A DNA stretch of 64,000 bases from Bryobacterales bacterium (lineage in GTDB: Bacteria > Acidobacteriota > Terriglobia > Bryobacterales > Bryobacteraceae): NCBI GenBank assembly GCA_016716385.1, contig JADJWL010000002.1, forward strand, positions 434,001 through 498,000. Direction: 5' to 3'. Under the pieces are notes generated by a model. The model searched no databases, was not told where the DNA came from, and worked only from the letters and a program-made list of their open reading frames with translations. Of this stretch, positions 18,056-26,961 are shown piece after piece. Made by a program: the position numbers and the translations under genes. Positions within the stretch are counted from its first letter, which is position 1. Each line of letters opens with the position of its first letter.

Positions 18056-18529
18056 ATGAGCGAACGTACCTCCTCCCGCGCCGGATTTCGAGAACTGCTC
18101 GATCACCTTGTCGAGCATGGCGGGGCGTTGACGGCGCTCCTGGTCACCCGGCAGGGCTCAGTGGTTTCCGAGGCGGGGCGTACCGGCTACCTCAACACGA
18201 CGGCGATGGCTGCGCTGGTCGCCGGCATGTTCTCCGCCACCAAGGAGGTCGCGCGGATGGTGGGCGAGTCCCAGTTCTCCATCCTCCTGCAGCAGGGGGA
18301 GAAACGCCACATCCACATTTCTCTCGTGTCGGGCGACATCATGATGGTCGTGATCTTCGAGGACTACAGCCGTATCGGCCAGGTCCGCCACGAGGCGCGT
18401 AAAGCGGGAGAAAAGCTGACCGCCCTGCTAGCCCAGCCGAAGGAGGTACGGCCGGAGCCTGAAGAGGCGACCGTGACCCAATTCCGGGAGTACGCCCTGA
18501 ATCTGATCGACCGGATCTTTCAGACCTGA
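18056..18529 (+). CDS. Roadblock/LC7-domain protein (MglB-like)
   Basis: 157 residues. The roadblock/LC7 fold covers ~residues 8-120: FRELLDHLVEHGGALTALLVTRQGSVVSEAGRTGYLNTTAMAALVAGMFSATKEVARMVG is the typical helix-strand-strand-helix beginning. A helical tail of ~35 residues follows. Roadblock proteins dimerise and act on small Ras-like GTPases. The gene ends 4 bases before the MglA-like GTPase, so it is its likely regulator (GAP or exchange partner, as MglB or RomR/RomX are for MglA). Confidence 0.85.
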   Translation: MSERTSSRAGFRELLDHLVEHGGALTALLVTRQGSVVSEAGRTGYLNTTAMAALVAGMFSATKEVARMVGESQFSILLQQGEKRHIHISLVSGDIMMVVIFEDYSRIGQVRHEARKAGEKLTALLAQPKEVRPEPEEATVTQFREYALNLIDRIFQT

Positions 18530-18533
18530 AGCA

Positions 18534-19115
18534 ATGCCTTATATTTCCTACGAAAACAGGCAGATCCAATTCAAGATCGTCTACTTCGGCCCCGGCCTGA
18601 GTGGGAAGACGACGAACCTGTCCTGGATTCACCGCGTCCTGGCGCCCGAGGTCAAGGGCGAACTCGTTATGCTCAACACGGATGAGGACCGGACCCTGTT
18701 CTTCGATTTCTTTCCCGTGGAGTTGGGACAAGTGGATGGCTACCACATCCGGATCAATCTCTACACCGTTCCGGGACAGGTCTACTACGAGGCCAGCCGC
18801 CGGCTGGTCCTGGATGGGGCGGATGGCGTGGTCTTCGTTGCCGACTCCAACGAGTCGCGCATTGAGGCAAACCTCGAGATGTTTGACCTGATGCGGGCTT
18901 CTTTTCAACACTATGACTGGGATCTGCGAACGTTTCCGTTGATGATGCAATACAATAAGCGCGACTGTCCGGACCCGATCCCTCTTGGAGCGGTGGAGCG
19001 GAAGATGGGCTGCGCCGATTTACCCGTCAGGGAGTCGATCGCCATCCGCGGGGTCGGTGTGCTCGAAACGATCCGGGACATCAGCCGCATGGTCGTGGCG
19101 CGTTTTGAGATGTAA
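18534..19115 (+). CDS. MglA-like Ras-superfamily GTPase
   Basis: 193 residues. The P-loop reads GPGLSGKTT at residues 19-27, the MglA-type Walker A, which follows IQFKIVYFGP. The switch II region reads VPGQVYYEASRRLVLDGADGVVFVADSN, and the base-specificity motif is NKRD in MQYNKRDCPDP. The length is normal for MglA. MglA-type GTPases set cell polarity and position motility or pilus machinery. It is flanked at 4 and 8 bases by a roadblock gene and a DUF4388 gene, which suggests one regulatory operon. Confidence 0.9.
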   Translation: MPYISYENRQIQFKIVYFGPGLSGKTTNLSWIHRVLAPEVKGELVMLNTDEDRTLFFDFFPVELGQVDGYHIRINLYTVPGQVYYEASRRLVLDGADGVVFVADSNESRIEANLEMFDLMRASFQHYDWDLRTFPLMMQYNKRDCPDPIPLGAVERKMGCADLPVRESIAIRGVGVLETIRDISRMVVARFEM

Positions 19116-19123
19116 GGGGCCCT

Positions 19124-19867
19124 ATGGCACTTAAGGGAACACTTGAAGATATGCCGGTGATCGATCTGATCCAGTTTGCGCATCAGAGTCGAAGGACCGG
19201 TGCTTTAGTGATTTCAGACGGACTCGACGAAGCGCGCTTATACTACATCAAGGGTAAGCTCGTGCGCGCGGAGTCGGGCCAGCGGCTGGGCCAGGAGACA
19301 CTCGTCCAGGTCGTGGACTGGAGCAAGGGTGAGTTCGAGTTCCTGCCGGGAGTCGAGGCCTCCGAACCGAACATTGAGACGGACCTGCACCGCTCCGTGA
19401 TGAACGCCCTCAAGGTTCGGGACGAACGCCGGGAGCAGGCGCGAACAGCCGAGGAAACCCCGGAACCGGTGGTTGCCGGGGAGGCGCCTCGACCGGAGCC
19501 GGAGCCCGCAGGGTCCGGCCGGGAGGTTCTCTCCCGGTTCGTGACGGGCGCGATCGCCTACGCGGCCCTGGCGCCGGCAGAAGGCGGGGTCTGGACGGAA
19601 GCGTGTGCCTCCGGCAGCACGGCGGACCGCTTCGCGGGGTCGTGCGAGATCCTGGTGAATGTGTGCCGGCAACATGGCGGCGGTCTGCGGCGCGTTTTTC
19701 TGGAAGAGGAGGGCGGCATTCTCTGCGCCGCCCCGGCGCCCGGACGCAGGTGGGTGATTCTGGCTGCTGAGGGAAGCTCTTCGCTGGGCGCCATCTCAAT
19801 CGCTATGATGAAGGTTCTCTCCGCCTTGGCGGAGCAGGAGCAGGCGCTGCCGGGGCAAGCCGGCTAA
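19124..19867 (+). CDS. DUF4388 (PatA-N-like) protein
   Basis: 247 residues. The N-terminal ~105 residues (ALKGTLEDMPVIDLIQFAHQSRRTGALVISDGLDEARLYYIKGKLVRAESG ... GEFEFLPG) match the DUF4388 pattern known from response-regulator-like signalling proteins. A charged, proline-rich linker (~residues 105-130) joins it to a C-terminal half. That half (LSRFVTGAIAYAALAPAEGGVWTEA ... ISIAMMKVLSALAEQEQ) resembles a degenerate roadblock-type domain. It is probably a scaffold or sensor for the neighbouring GTPase. Confidence 0.75.
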   Translation: MALKGTLEDMPVIDLIQFAHQSRRTGALVISDGLDEARLYYIKGKLVRAESGQRLGQETLVQVVDWSKGEFEFLPGVEASEPNIETDLHRSVMNALKVRDERREQARTAEETPEPVVAGEAPRPEPEPAGSGREVLSRFVTGAIAYAALAPAEGGVWTEACASGSTADRFAGSCEILVNVCRQHGGGLRRVFLEEEGGILCAAPAPGRRWVILAAEGSSSLGAISIAMMKVLSALAEQEQALPGQAG

Positions 19868-19879
19868 GGGAGACGGAAG

Positions 19880-20236
19880 ATGGCGCAACTGAAAGCACTG
19901 TTGAGTGAGCTGGCTGGTCTGGACGGCGTCAGCGGGGCGGTCGTGGTCAGCCGCGACGGTTTTGTGATCGAGGGGGAGTCCCGCCGCGACGGCTTCGAGG
20001 CGGACGCCGTGGGTGCCGTGGTTTCGGCTGGCATTGGGGCATCGGAAGGCATCGCCGCCGACTTGCGCCTGGGTGGACTGCACCTGGCGATGTTGGAGTG
20101 CCAGGGTGGTGTGCTCATGATCGGTGGCCTGGGACCGGGGGCGGTCCTGGCCGTGCTCTCGGATGCGCGGGCCAACCTGGGCAACATCCGGTTTCAGGTG
20201 AAGAAGCGTCTGCCGGAGTTGGAGCAGGCACTGTAG
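19880..20236 (+). CDS. Roadblock/LC7-domain protein
   Basis: 118 residues, almost exactly one roadblock/LC7 domain: MAQLKALLSELAGLDGVSGAVVVSRDGFVIEGES through ANLGNIRFQVKKRLPELEQAL. It lies 12 bases after the DUF4388 gene, preceded by GGGAGACGGAAG as ribosome-binding site. It is the second roadblock protein of the cluster. Two partners for one GTPase would allow separate activation and inactivation, but that is inference. Confidence 0.85.
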   Translation: MAQLKALLSELAGLDGVSGAVVVSRDGFVIEGESRRDGFEADAVGAVVSAGIGASEGIAADLRLGGLHLAMLECQGGVLMIGGLGPGAVLAVLSDARANLGNIRFQVKKRLPELEQAL

Positions 20237-20266
20237 GACGGTGACCGCCCCGAGCGGTCAGGGAAC

Positions 20267-21923
20267 ATGACGGTCAACTGCCGGTACTGCGACAAACCGC
20301 TGAGTTTGCTCCAGAGGCTGGCGAAGCAGGAATTCTGCTCCGCCCAGCATCGCAAGGCATTCGACCGCGAACGCGACGATCTCGCGCTGCAGCGCCTGAT
20401 GGAATCGCGTCCCGGGCCGGGTGGAGCCAAAGAGCCCGCCGGCGAACCGGCGCCCGAGCCCGCGGCTCCCGAACCGGTGGCTGCCGCCGCTCCCGAACCC
20501 CCACCGCCCCCGAATCCACAGGTTGCTCCGCGGCCGCCCGAGCCGGAACCGGTCCGGGCGGCGCCGGAGCGGCCGCCTCGTTCCGGAGGAAGGCGGATCA
20601 TCACACTGGGCCCCATTTCTCCCGAGCCGGTCCGGCAGGAGGAAGCCCCGCCTCCACCTGAGCCAGTTCCGGTGGTTGCCGCCGCTGACCCGCCGCCTGG
20701 ACCCGCCGTGACCGAACCGCCGATGCGGGACCTGCGGTCGCTGATCGACGCGCTCGAATTCAAGCCCGCGTCCGGTTTGGACCGGCTCCCGGAAGTACTC
20801 CCGTTCGCGGCGCAGCCGCTTCCGCCTCTGGCGGCACCCCGCCTGACACCGGATGCAGCCTTGCATCTGGCCGGAGAAGCTACACGGGCACAGACGGCGG
20901 TGAGCGAGCCGGAGGCAGGAACCGTGCCAGCGCTCGCGCCAGCCGCCACCCTCGGCGTTGCCGCCCTGGACCAACCCTCGATGCCGCGAGTCGATGCCGG
21001 GGCGCCGCGTTCACATTCGCGCGGCGCACGATCGTCCCGCCCCGCGCCTGCTGGCTCTGGCGGAGCGGACGCCCCGAGCAGCGGACATTGTCGCTGGCGC
21101 GCCTCCTCAACCCGAGACCTGCGGCAGCGGATCCGTTGCGGCAACCACGCCCCAGCCATTTCCGCGCTCGATCGCCACCGAGGCGCCTCCCGCGGTTCCG
21201 GAGGATCGCCCGCCCACCTCGCGTCTCGACGCCTGGAGCCGCGCGCGCCAGGTCGCCGCGCCATCCCCGGTGGCGGCAGAACCCGGCTCGCCAGCCCGGC
21301 GCCAGGATGCGACGCCTCCCCGGACCGCAGTCCCACCGGCGGGACTCGCGTGGATTCACCGCGAGCCGGCAATCCCGCCAGCGCCCCCGGTTTTCGAATC
21401 CATCGCGGCGCCCGGCGGGGCCAGCCCTTCGATCGAAAGTCAGGAGCCGGGTTTCGCCGCCCGGACAGCCAAAGGGCCTGCGCGTCCGGAGCGGAACAGC
21501 GCCATCGCGCTGGCGCCGCCTGCGACTGGCCTCGGACCCTTGCCGGGGTATCGTGCGCCGCACGCACCGGAAGAGGCCCCCCGGATGCCCCTGCGGCCGG
21601 CAACCTCGCCGGTGCAGGCCCTCGACCCTCTGGCGCCTTGCACCTTAGCCGCCCGGATGCCGGTCGGTCCCGTGGCTGCGGCCACGTCGTCCCGGCTGGC
21701 CGGAGCTCGTCCCGCCGCCCTGCTCAGCCTTCCAGATGAGTGGGTCTCGGCGATCGAAATTCCGGAGGAGATTTCGGTGGTTCCGGTTGAGGCGGGAGTT
21801 CCTCCGCTCCGCCCACGCTTCCAAGTCCGTCTCCGCGCGCAGGATTTTCCCGCGCTTCCCGTCCGTACTCCGGTGGCATGCGCCTTCTCGCGCCCGCCCC
21901 AAGATATGGTGCATCATCGATGA
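20267..21923 (+). pseudogene. Proline-rich zinc-ribbon gene split by an apparent +1 frameshift
   Basis: The first part (from ATG 20267) encodes CRYCDKPLSLLQRLAKQEFCSAQHRKAF, a CxxC...CxxH zinc-ribbon-like head, followed by a Pro/Ala-rich region. Around 20985-21015 good protein-like sequence moves to the frame one base later and runs to the TGA at 21921-21923. That second part includes LLALAERTPRAADIVAGAPPQP and ALLSLPDEWVSAIEIPEEISVVPVEAGVPPLRPRFQVRL. The four-G run at 20999-21002 is the obvious slip point: one G fewer would fuse the parts into one ~551-residue protein. The second frame's stop forms an ATGA overlap with the next gene, which supports it as genuine. This is either a real broken gene, phase variation in a G-run, or a sequencing error. 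Confidence 0.6.
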
Positions 21924-23425
21924 AACCGAACCCCCGTCAGGTGATCCCGATCTCATCCGGCGCCGAGGCCGGCAAGCCCTCGATCGAGGAATTGCAGCAC
22001 CGGCTGCGGGCCGGCGAGCAAAGCGCGCTGCTGTTCTCGTCGCTGGCCCGCCTCCAGTTCGAACGCCGCCAGTACAAGGAGGCTGCCGACAGCTACCGCC
22101 GTCTCCTGCGGCTTGACCCCGAAAACCGCTCGGCCCGCCTGAACCTGGCGGTCTGCCTGGAAAAAGACGGCCAGTGGCAGGAAGCCGCCACCGAGTTCCA
22201 GCGCTCCCTCGACCGCGAACCGGGCCGGGAAGAAGCGCGTCTTGGCCTCGGCGTCTGCTATTTGCACCTGAACCGGGCAGCCGAGGCGCTCGACATTTTC
22301 GAGCACCAGCTAAAGACGAAGCCGCAGGACAAGGTGGCGCTGGTGGGCAAATCCGTCGCCCTGCAATTGCTCGGACGCTCCGGCGACGCCGCCAGCCTGT
22401 ACCAGGAGGTCGCGCGCCTGGAGTCGTCGCTGACCACCGACGAAGTTCCCCCCGACGCGGCCACCGCCGCCGCCCTGACCGTCGAGCAGGAACGGCTCGC
22501 GGCCGCCGCGCTGGCCGCCGGGGACTACCGCGCAGCCATCCGCCATTGTTCCCGCATCGTGCAGCTTGTCCCCGACCATTTCGAAGGCTGGTTCAACCTC
22601 GGGGTGGCGCGGCAGCATGTCGGCCAACTGGAAGACGCGATGTTCGCCTACCGCCAGGCGCAGCGCCTCCGCCCAGACTTCCTGCCGCTCCACACCAACC
22701 TCGGCATCCTCCGGCAGGCGCAGGGCGACCTGCAGGGCGCCGTCGAGTCCTACCAGACCGTGCTGGCCGCGGCTCCGGACGATGAACTCGCTTCGTGGAA
22801 TCTGGCGCTCTCCTGGGAAGCGGCGCGCGAATGGGACAAGGCTGAGGCGCTCTACACGGCGATCGTTGGCCGTGACGCCAAGTCCGAGGACGCCTGGTTC
22901 CGCCTGGGCTTCGTCCGGCTCTCTCGGGAGGATTTCGCTGGCGCCGTTCAGGCGTTCCAGTCCTGCGTGTCCATGCGGACGCCCTGGCCGGAAGCGCGCT
23001 TGAATCTCGCCGTCGCGCTGTACCGGATGCGCAGGCCCGACGAAGCCGCCGCCGCCTTCGAAGAGGTCCTCAGGCTGCAGCCGAATTCCGCGGAAGCGCT
23101 GGCCGGAATGGCTGCGCTCGCCATCGACCGCGGCGAATTCGAGCGCGCGGCGCAACTCCGCGAGCGCCTGTCCGGAATGGGCGAGCAGAACGCGGAGATC
23201 ACGTTCAATCTTGCGCTCCACCACCAACAGGAAGGGCGGCTCCCCGAGGCGATCCGCCTCTATTGCGAGAGTATTCGCGAACGCCCGATGTTCCCCGAAG
23301 CGTTGATCAACCTCGGGCATATCCTGAAGCAGCAGGGCCGCGAGCAGGAGGCGCTCGACTGCTGGAAACACGCCCTCGAAGTGCGTCCCGACCTCGCAGT
23401 GGCGGCGGAAGACCATGCATCGTAG
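21920..23425 (+). CDS. TPR-repeat protein
   Basis: 501 residues, starting at the ATG that overlaps the preceding TGA. After ~15 residues it is almost entirely tetratricopeptide repeats, roughly a dozen. Examples are YKEAADSYRRLLRLDPENRSARLNLAVCL, WQEAATEFQRSLDREPGREEARLGLGVCY, LEDAMFAYRQAQRLRPDFLPLHTNLG and PEAIRLYCESIRERPMFPEALINLGHIL. No signal peptide or membrane segment is seen, so it is a cytosolic protein-protein interaction scaffold. Position suggests it belongs to the roadblock/MglA cluster. Its 3' end overlaps the NIPSNAP gene by 11 bases. Confidence 0.8.
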   Translation: MKPNPRQVIPISSGAEAGKPSIEELQHRLRAGEQSALLFSSLARLQFERRQYKEAADSYRRLLRLDPENRSARLNLAVCLEKDGQWQEAATEFQRSLDREPGREEARLGLGVCYLHLNRAAEALDIFEHQLKTKPQDKVALVGKSVALQLLGRSGDAASLYQEVARLESSLTTDEVPPDAATAAALTVEQERLAAAALAAGDYRAAIRHCSRIVQLVPDHFEGWFNLGVARQHVGQLEDAMFAYRQAQRLRPDFLPLHTNLGILRQAQGDLQGAVESYQTVLAAAPDDELASWNLALSWEAAREWDKAEALYTAIVGRDAKSEDAWFRLGFVRLSREDFAGAVQAFQSCVSMRTPWPEARLNLAVALYRMRRPDEAAAAFEEVLRLQPNSAEALAGMAALAIDRGEFERAAQLRERLSGMGEQNAEITFNLALHHQQEGRLPEAIRLYCESIRERPMFPEALINLGHILKQQGREQEALDCWKHALEVRPDLAVAAEDHAS

Positions 23426-24191
23426 GACGCTGGTCGCCGCGGCGTTCGGCTTGTCCGCCGCAGGCGGAGGATTGGGACAGACACGGCCCGCCCGTCCCGC
23501 CATTTTCGAATTGCGCCGCGTCCGGATGCGCAATGGCGAACAGGTCAGCCGCACGACGGAGTTCTACGAGAAGACCTACGCTGCCGCCGCACGCCGCGCC
23601 GGGGCGGATCCGGCGGGATTCTTTAACGGCCTGATCGCCGACCACGGCCCGACGCTCACCGTGCTGACGAGCTTCGATTCGCTCGCCGCCATGGAGACCG
23701 TCCTCGCGAAGCTCGATGCCGACCGGGAATACCAGAAGGCGCTCGCGGCCTACGGAGCGGGCGCCGCGCCGTTCGACAGTTCCGAGACCACGCTCCTGCG
23801 CGGCTTCCGCACGATGCCGGGGATCGAATTGCCCCCGCCGCGGCCGGACAAGCCGCCGCGTGTCTTCGAACTGCGCACCTACGAGGCCAACTCTCCCGTC
23901 GCATCGCGGCGCAAGATCGCCATGTTCGACGACGACGAGATCCGCATCTTCCGCAAGTGCGACATGCGTCCCGTATTCTTCGGCGAAGCCATTGCCGGGG
24001 CGAACCTCCCGAACCTGACCTACATGCTCGCTTTCGACGACCTGGCGCACAGAGAGCGCGCGTGGCGCACCTTCCTCGCCGATCCCGACTGGCAGAAGTT
24101 GCGCGTGCAGCCGGGTCTGAGCGACGCCGAAATCGTGTCGAAGATCAGCAGTTCCATTCTGCGTCCCCTGGCGTTCTCCCCTATCCGGTAA
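23415..24191 (+). CDS. NIPSNAP-family exported protein
   Basis: 258 residues with a short twin-arginine-like signal (MHRRTLVAAAFGLSAAGGGLGQ). Two NIPSNAP-type ferredoxin-like modules follow: IFELRRVRMRNGEQVSRTTEFYEKTY at ~residue 31 and VFELRTYEANSPVASRRKIAMF at ~150, the second ending in the typical WRTFLADPDWQKLR. Such proteins are common in soil acidobacteria and planctomycetes; their role is unknown. It overlaps the TPR gene by 11 bases and is followed 9 bases later by a PmoA-family gene. Confidence 0.8.
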   Translation: MHRRTLVAAAFGLSAAGGGLGQTRPARPAIFELRRVRMRNGEQVSRTTEFYEKTYAAAARRAGADPAGFFNGLIADHGPTLTVLTSFDSLAAMETVLAKLDADREYQKALAAYGAGAAPFDSSETTLLRGFRTMPGIELPPPRPDKPPRVFELRTYEANSPVASRRKIAMFDDDEIRIFRKCDMRPVFFGEAIAGANLPNLTYMLAFDDLAHRERAWRTFLADPDWQKLRVQPGLSDAEIVSKISSSILRPLAFSPIR

Positions 24192-24200
24192 GCGTCGGCC

Positions 24201-25223
24201 ATGCGTCTTGCTCCACTGGTTGCCTGCTGCCTCGCTCTGTCCGCGCAGACCGTCCCGGAGCGCAGGCCGCTGCCCCTCGTGCAGGCGACACCGCAGCCGT
24301 ACGAACAAATCGCGTTTACCCGCGGTCCCCTGGAAATCGCCCGCCTGCATTACGGTCCGGCCCTGCTCCGGCCGTTTGTCTATCCGGTCATCGGACCGGG
24401 CGGCCACGGTCTCACCCGGATGGGGCATCCCGGCGACCCGCACGGGCACAGCCATCACAACTCCATCTGGATCTCGCTCAGCGACGTCGACGGCGTCGAC
24501 TTCTGGAGCGACCGCGGAGGCGGACGGATCGTGCACGATCGTATTTTGCGGCTGGAGGACGGCGACACCCGCGCCGCCGCGGTCACGGAGGCGTCCTGGC
24601 GCGCGGCCGACGGCCGCGTCCTGCTGCGCGAGCGCCGGCATACCGTGGTGGAAACCCTCCCGGCGGGGGAGTGGCTGCTGATCCTCGACGTGCAGCTCTC
24701 CGGCGACGCTACCATCGGCAAGGGCAGCTTCGGACCCGTCGGCGTGCGGATGGCGAAGAGCATCGGTACGCATCACGGCGGTGGCGTGATCCGCGGCTCG
24801 GAAGGCGGCGTAAACGAAGCCGCGCTCTTCCGCAAGCCCGCCCGGTGGATGGATTACTCCGGTCAGACTGGGCCCGGCGTCATCGAGGGAGTGACATTGT
24901 TCGATCATCCGGACAACCCCAGGCACCCCGCGCCGTTCCATGTCCGGGAAGACGGCTGGATGGGCGCGATGGTCGCGCTCGACGCCCCCGTGCGCATCGC
25001 TCCAGACCGCCCGCTTTCGCTGCGATACGCGGTCTACGTACACGCCGGGTTCCCGGAGCCCGCCGCCCTTGACCGCCAGTGGAAGCGCTTCGCCGCCGCG
25101 CCGCTGCGTCCGCCGTTCGGCCCGCCCACAGCAGCCAAGGATTGCCGCCACGGCGATTTCCGCCGCTTCACCGTGCCGCGCGAATTCGCCACCCAGGCCG
25201 ACTGCGAAGCGGCTGTGCGTTAG
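24201..25223 (+). CDS. PmoA-family (DUF6807) exported protein
   Basis: 340 residues with a signal peptide (MRLAPLVACCLALSAQT). The histidine-rich stretch MGHPGDPHGHSHHNSIWIS at ~residues 74-92 and the following WSDRGGGRIVHDR are typical of the PmoA/DUF6807 group, which has a jelly-roll-like fold and occurs beside sugar-degradation genes. Despite the family name this is not a methane monooxygenase subunit. It is convergent with the GH88/105-like gene and overlaps its end by 4 bases. A role in carbohydrate breakdown is inferred from the neighbour only. Confidence 0.7.
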   Translation: MRLAPLVACCLALSAQTVPERRPLPLVQATPQPYEQIAFTRGPLEIARLHYGPALLRPFVYPVIGPGGHGLTRMGHPGDPHGHSHHNSIWISLSDVDGVDFWSDRGGGRIVHDRILRLEDGDTRAAAVTEASWRAADGRVLLRERRHTVVETLPAGEWLLILDVQLSGDATIGKGSFGPVGVRMAKSIGTHHGGGVIRGSEGGVNEAALFRKPARWMDYSGQTGPGVIEGVTLFDHPDNPRHPAPFHVREDGWMGAMVALDAPVRIAPDRPLSLRYAVYVHAGFPEPAALDRQWKRFAAAPLRPPFGPPTAAKDCRHGDFRRFTVPREFATQADCEAAVR

Positions 25224-26677
25224 GCGTCGAGCGCGGCGATCAGTTGGCCCATGAGGCCCATGCCGAACTGGAGAATCACTCGGTAGTCGCTGCGCTGCAA
25301 TTCTTCGCCGCCGCGGTTGGAATGGGCCACTCCGGAGAGAAAGCCGTCCGGTGCCAGATTCGGCACTAAGCCCCGCAAAGTGCGCTCGGCGGCCTCGCGC
25401 GCCGCCGCGTCGAGGATCCCGTGCCTGGCGCCGATGGCGAGCGCCGCCGCGATGCCGGCCGATCCCCCGGTGTCCGGCGCCACCTGCGGCTCATCCACGA
25501 AGCAATGCCAGAGGCCGTCGGCCGCCTGTCGCTCCATGGCCCACGCGGCTGCCCGCTTCGCCTCGGCGCGCAAATCGTCGACACCCGGCCGATCGTGCAG
25601 TTCCGCCAGCGTGCGCACCAGACCGAGCGAGTACCACGCCACGCCCCGCGCCCAGTTCCGGAATGTCCGCGGCTGATCCTTGTGGTGGCGGAGAAAGAGC
25701 GCGCCGTCCGCAACGAGGCGCGCGCGCCGGATGCGCAGTTGGCGTAGCGCCATCTGCTCCAGTGCCGGCTCATGGCGGCGCCTTCCGGCCACGGCCAGAG
25801 GATACGCCACCGTGTAGCTGCCCTCGGCCGAAGTGGTCGTGCCATCCATGATGCAGCCTTCGGCATCCTGGGTCTTCTTCCAGAATTCGATCGCGATGTC
25901 GAGCGCCGGGTGCCGGGGTTCGACGCGCGCCAGCGCCGCGAAGGGCAGCGTACTTTCGATCCCTGCGAGGCGTCCCTCGGCCGCACGGCTGCGCAGATCC
26001 TCGAACGAGAGCCGGCCGCCCGGCAGGAAATACCGGCTCAGATGCTCGTTGAGCGCTTCGCCCGCCTGAAGATCGCCCAAGCCGTCAAGCACGCAGCCGT
26101 GCATCCAGCCGAACGGCTGGACGCTGTCGAGGGAACGCAACCGGCGGTGGAATTCGGTGAGTGGACCATCCTGGCCCGTCAGCATGAGATGCGGGCGAAG
26201 CCCGGTGGGAACCGGATCCCCGCCGTGCAGCCAGAGCGGCGTCGTTCCTTCGCGGAGCCGCAGCCGGATCCCTTCGGAACTCGCCGCGCTGGTCGCGCCG
26301 GCGTCCAGAACGGCCTCGAAGGGCTGCAACGCACAGGCAGACCGAAGGTCGAGGGTAGCGAGCGTGCGTCCGGAGCGGGCGAGAACGGCGTCAACCAGCT
26401 TCACTTCGCGGTCGTCGAGCGCCACGGTGACGCGGAAGCGGGACGGTTCGTTGTGCCGTTGCGTCCAGGACAACACCGGACCGCCTTCTTCTCCAGGGGA
26501 GACAGCGAACGCGGGCCAGCCGCCGTGGACGCGCACCTCGGGTGGGGTCTCCGGCCGCCCGGCCTCCCGGACCGCCGCAACCGAATATTGCGCCGAAACG
26601 CGGGCGGGCGGCTTGGAGCACGCGGACAGTGCGGCCGCGCTCAGCCATGCCCGCCGCGTGATGCCGCCGGCGGTCAC
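25220..26677 (-). CDS. GH88/GH105-like unsaturated glycuronyl hydrolase, Tat-lipoprotein
   Basis: 485 residues from a GTG start at 26677. The N-terminus MTAGGITRRAWLSAAALSACS combines a twin-arginine motif with a lipobox (LSAC), so the protein is probably exported folded and lipidated. The C-terminal two thirds read as an alpha/alpha-barrel with RNWARGVAWYSLGLVRTLAEL and AWAMERQAADGLWHCFVDEPQVAPDTGGSAGIAAAL, resembling unsaturated rhamnogalacturonyl/glucuronyl hydrolases, which hydrate the products of polysaccharide lyases. The start is fixed by a GTGA overlap with the small lipoprotein gene upstream. Confidence 0.65.
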   Translation of the reverse strand: MTAGGITRRAWLSAAALSACSKPPARVSAQYSVAAVREAGRPETPPEVRVHGGWPAFAVSPGEEGGPVLSWTQRHNEPSRFRVTVALDDREVKLVDAVLARSGRTLATLDLRSACALQPFEAVLDAGATSAASSEGIRLRLREGTTPLWLHGGDPVPTGLRPHLMLTGQDGPLTEFHRRLRSLDSVQPFGWMHGCVLDGLGDLQAGEALNEHLSRYFLPGGRLSFEDLRSRAAEGRLAGIESTLPFAALARVEPRHPALDIAIEFWKKTQDAEGCIMDGTTTSAEGSYTVAYPLAVAGRRRHEPALEQMALRQLRIRRARLVADGALFLRHHKDQPRTFRNWARGVAWYSLGLVRTLAELHDRPGVDDLRAEAKRAAAWAMERQAADGLWHCFVDEPQVAPDTGGSAGIAAALAIGARHGILDAAAREAAERTLRGLVPNLAPDGFLSGVAHSNRGGEELQRSDYRVILQFGMGLMGQLIAALDA

Positions 26678-26784
26678 TGACCCGTCCGTGGCGGAGGCGG
26701 CGGAACAGGCGTTCTCACCACGTGCTGCTCGGAGGCGCACGAAGTGATCAGAGCGAATACAATTGAAAGCAACAGGATCCGCAT
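26674..26784 (-). CDS. 36-residue lipoprotein
   Basis: A tiny gene reading MRILLLSIVFALITSCASEQ then VVRTPVPPPPPRTGQ. The lipobox is LITSC with Cys at residue 16, and the mature part is only ~20 residues and proline-rich. Its TGA overlaps the GTG start of the downstream hydrolase (GTGA), so translation of both is probably coupled. It may serve as a leader controlling the hydrolase or as a small envelope lipoprotein. The frame extends further upstream towards the tRNA, but that part has no signal-peptide logic. Confidence 0.55.
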   Translation of the reverse strand: MRILLLSIVFALITSCASEQHVVRTPVPPPPPRTGQ

Positions 26785-26850
26785 TGCTCTCAGGCTAGCA
26801 TAGGGTCCAGTTGCAAAGACCGAGGTCCGGCATGATAGACTAAGGACGTT

Positions 26851-26927
26851 GCGCCCGTAGCTCAGCTGGATAGAGCGTCTGGCTACGAACCAGAAGGTCG
26901 CGTGTTCGAATCGCGCCGGGCGCACCA
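26851..26927 (+). tRNA. tRNA-Arg (anticodon ACG)
   Basis: A complete cloverleaf can be drawn: acceptor GCGCCCG/CGGGCGC, D-arm with AGCTCAGCTGGAT, anticodon stem-loop CTGGCTACGAACCAG with anticodon ACG, and T-arm GGTCGCGTGTTCGAATC. The discriminator is A and the CCA tail is encoded. Its 3' 45 bases (26883-26927) serve as the attachment site of the integrated element and remain intact, so the tRNA should still be functional. Confidence 0.95.
26883..26927 (+). repeat. attL core: 45-bp copy of the tRNA-Arg 3' part
   Basis: The 45 bases from the anticodon loop to the CCA end are repeated without mismatch at 35457-35501. The flanking bases differ on both sides (G/A before, T/C after), so the identity block has sharp edges. 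Confidence 0.93.
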
Positions 26928-26961
26928 TAGAATCAATAACTTAGCAGCAAAAACCGCAGTC

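Noticed and set aside
22310..25151. Long minus-strand open frames opposite the TPR, NIPSNAP and PmoA genes
   Set aside because: They cross several genes on the other strand and show no coherent domain; they follow from the high GC content.
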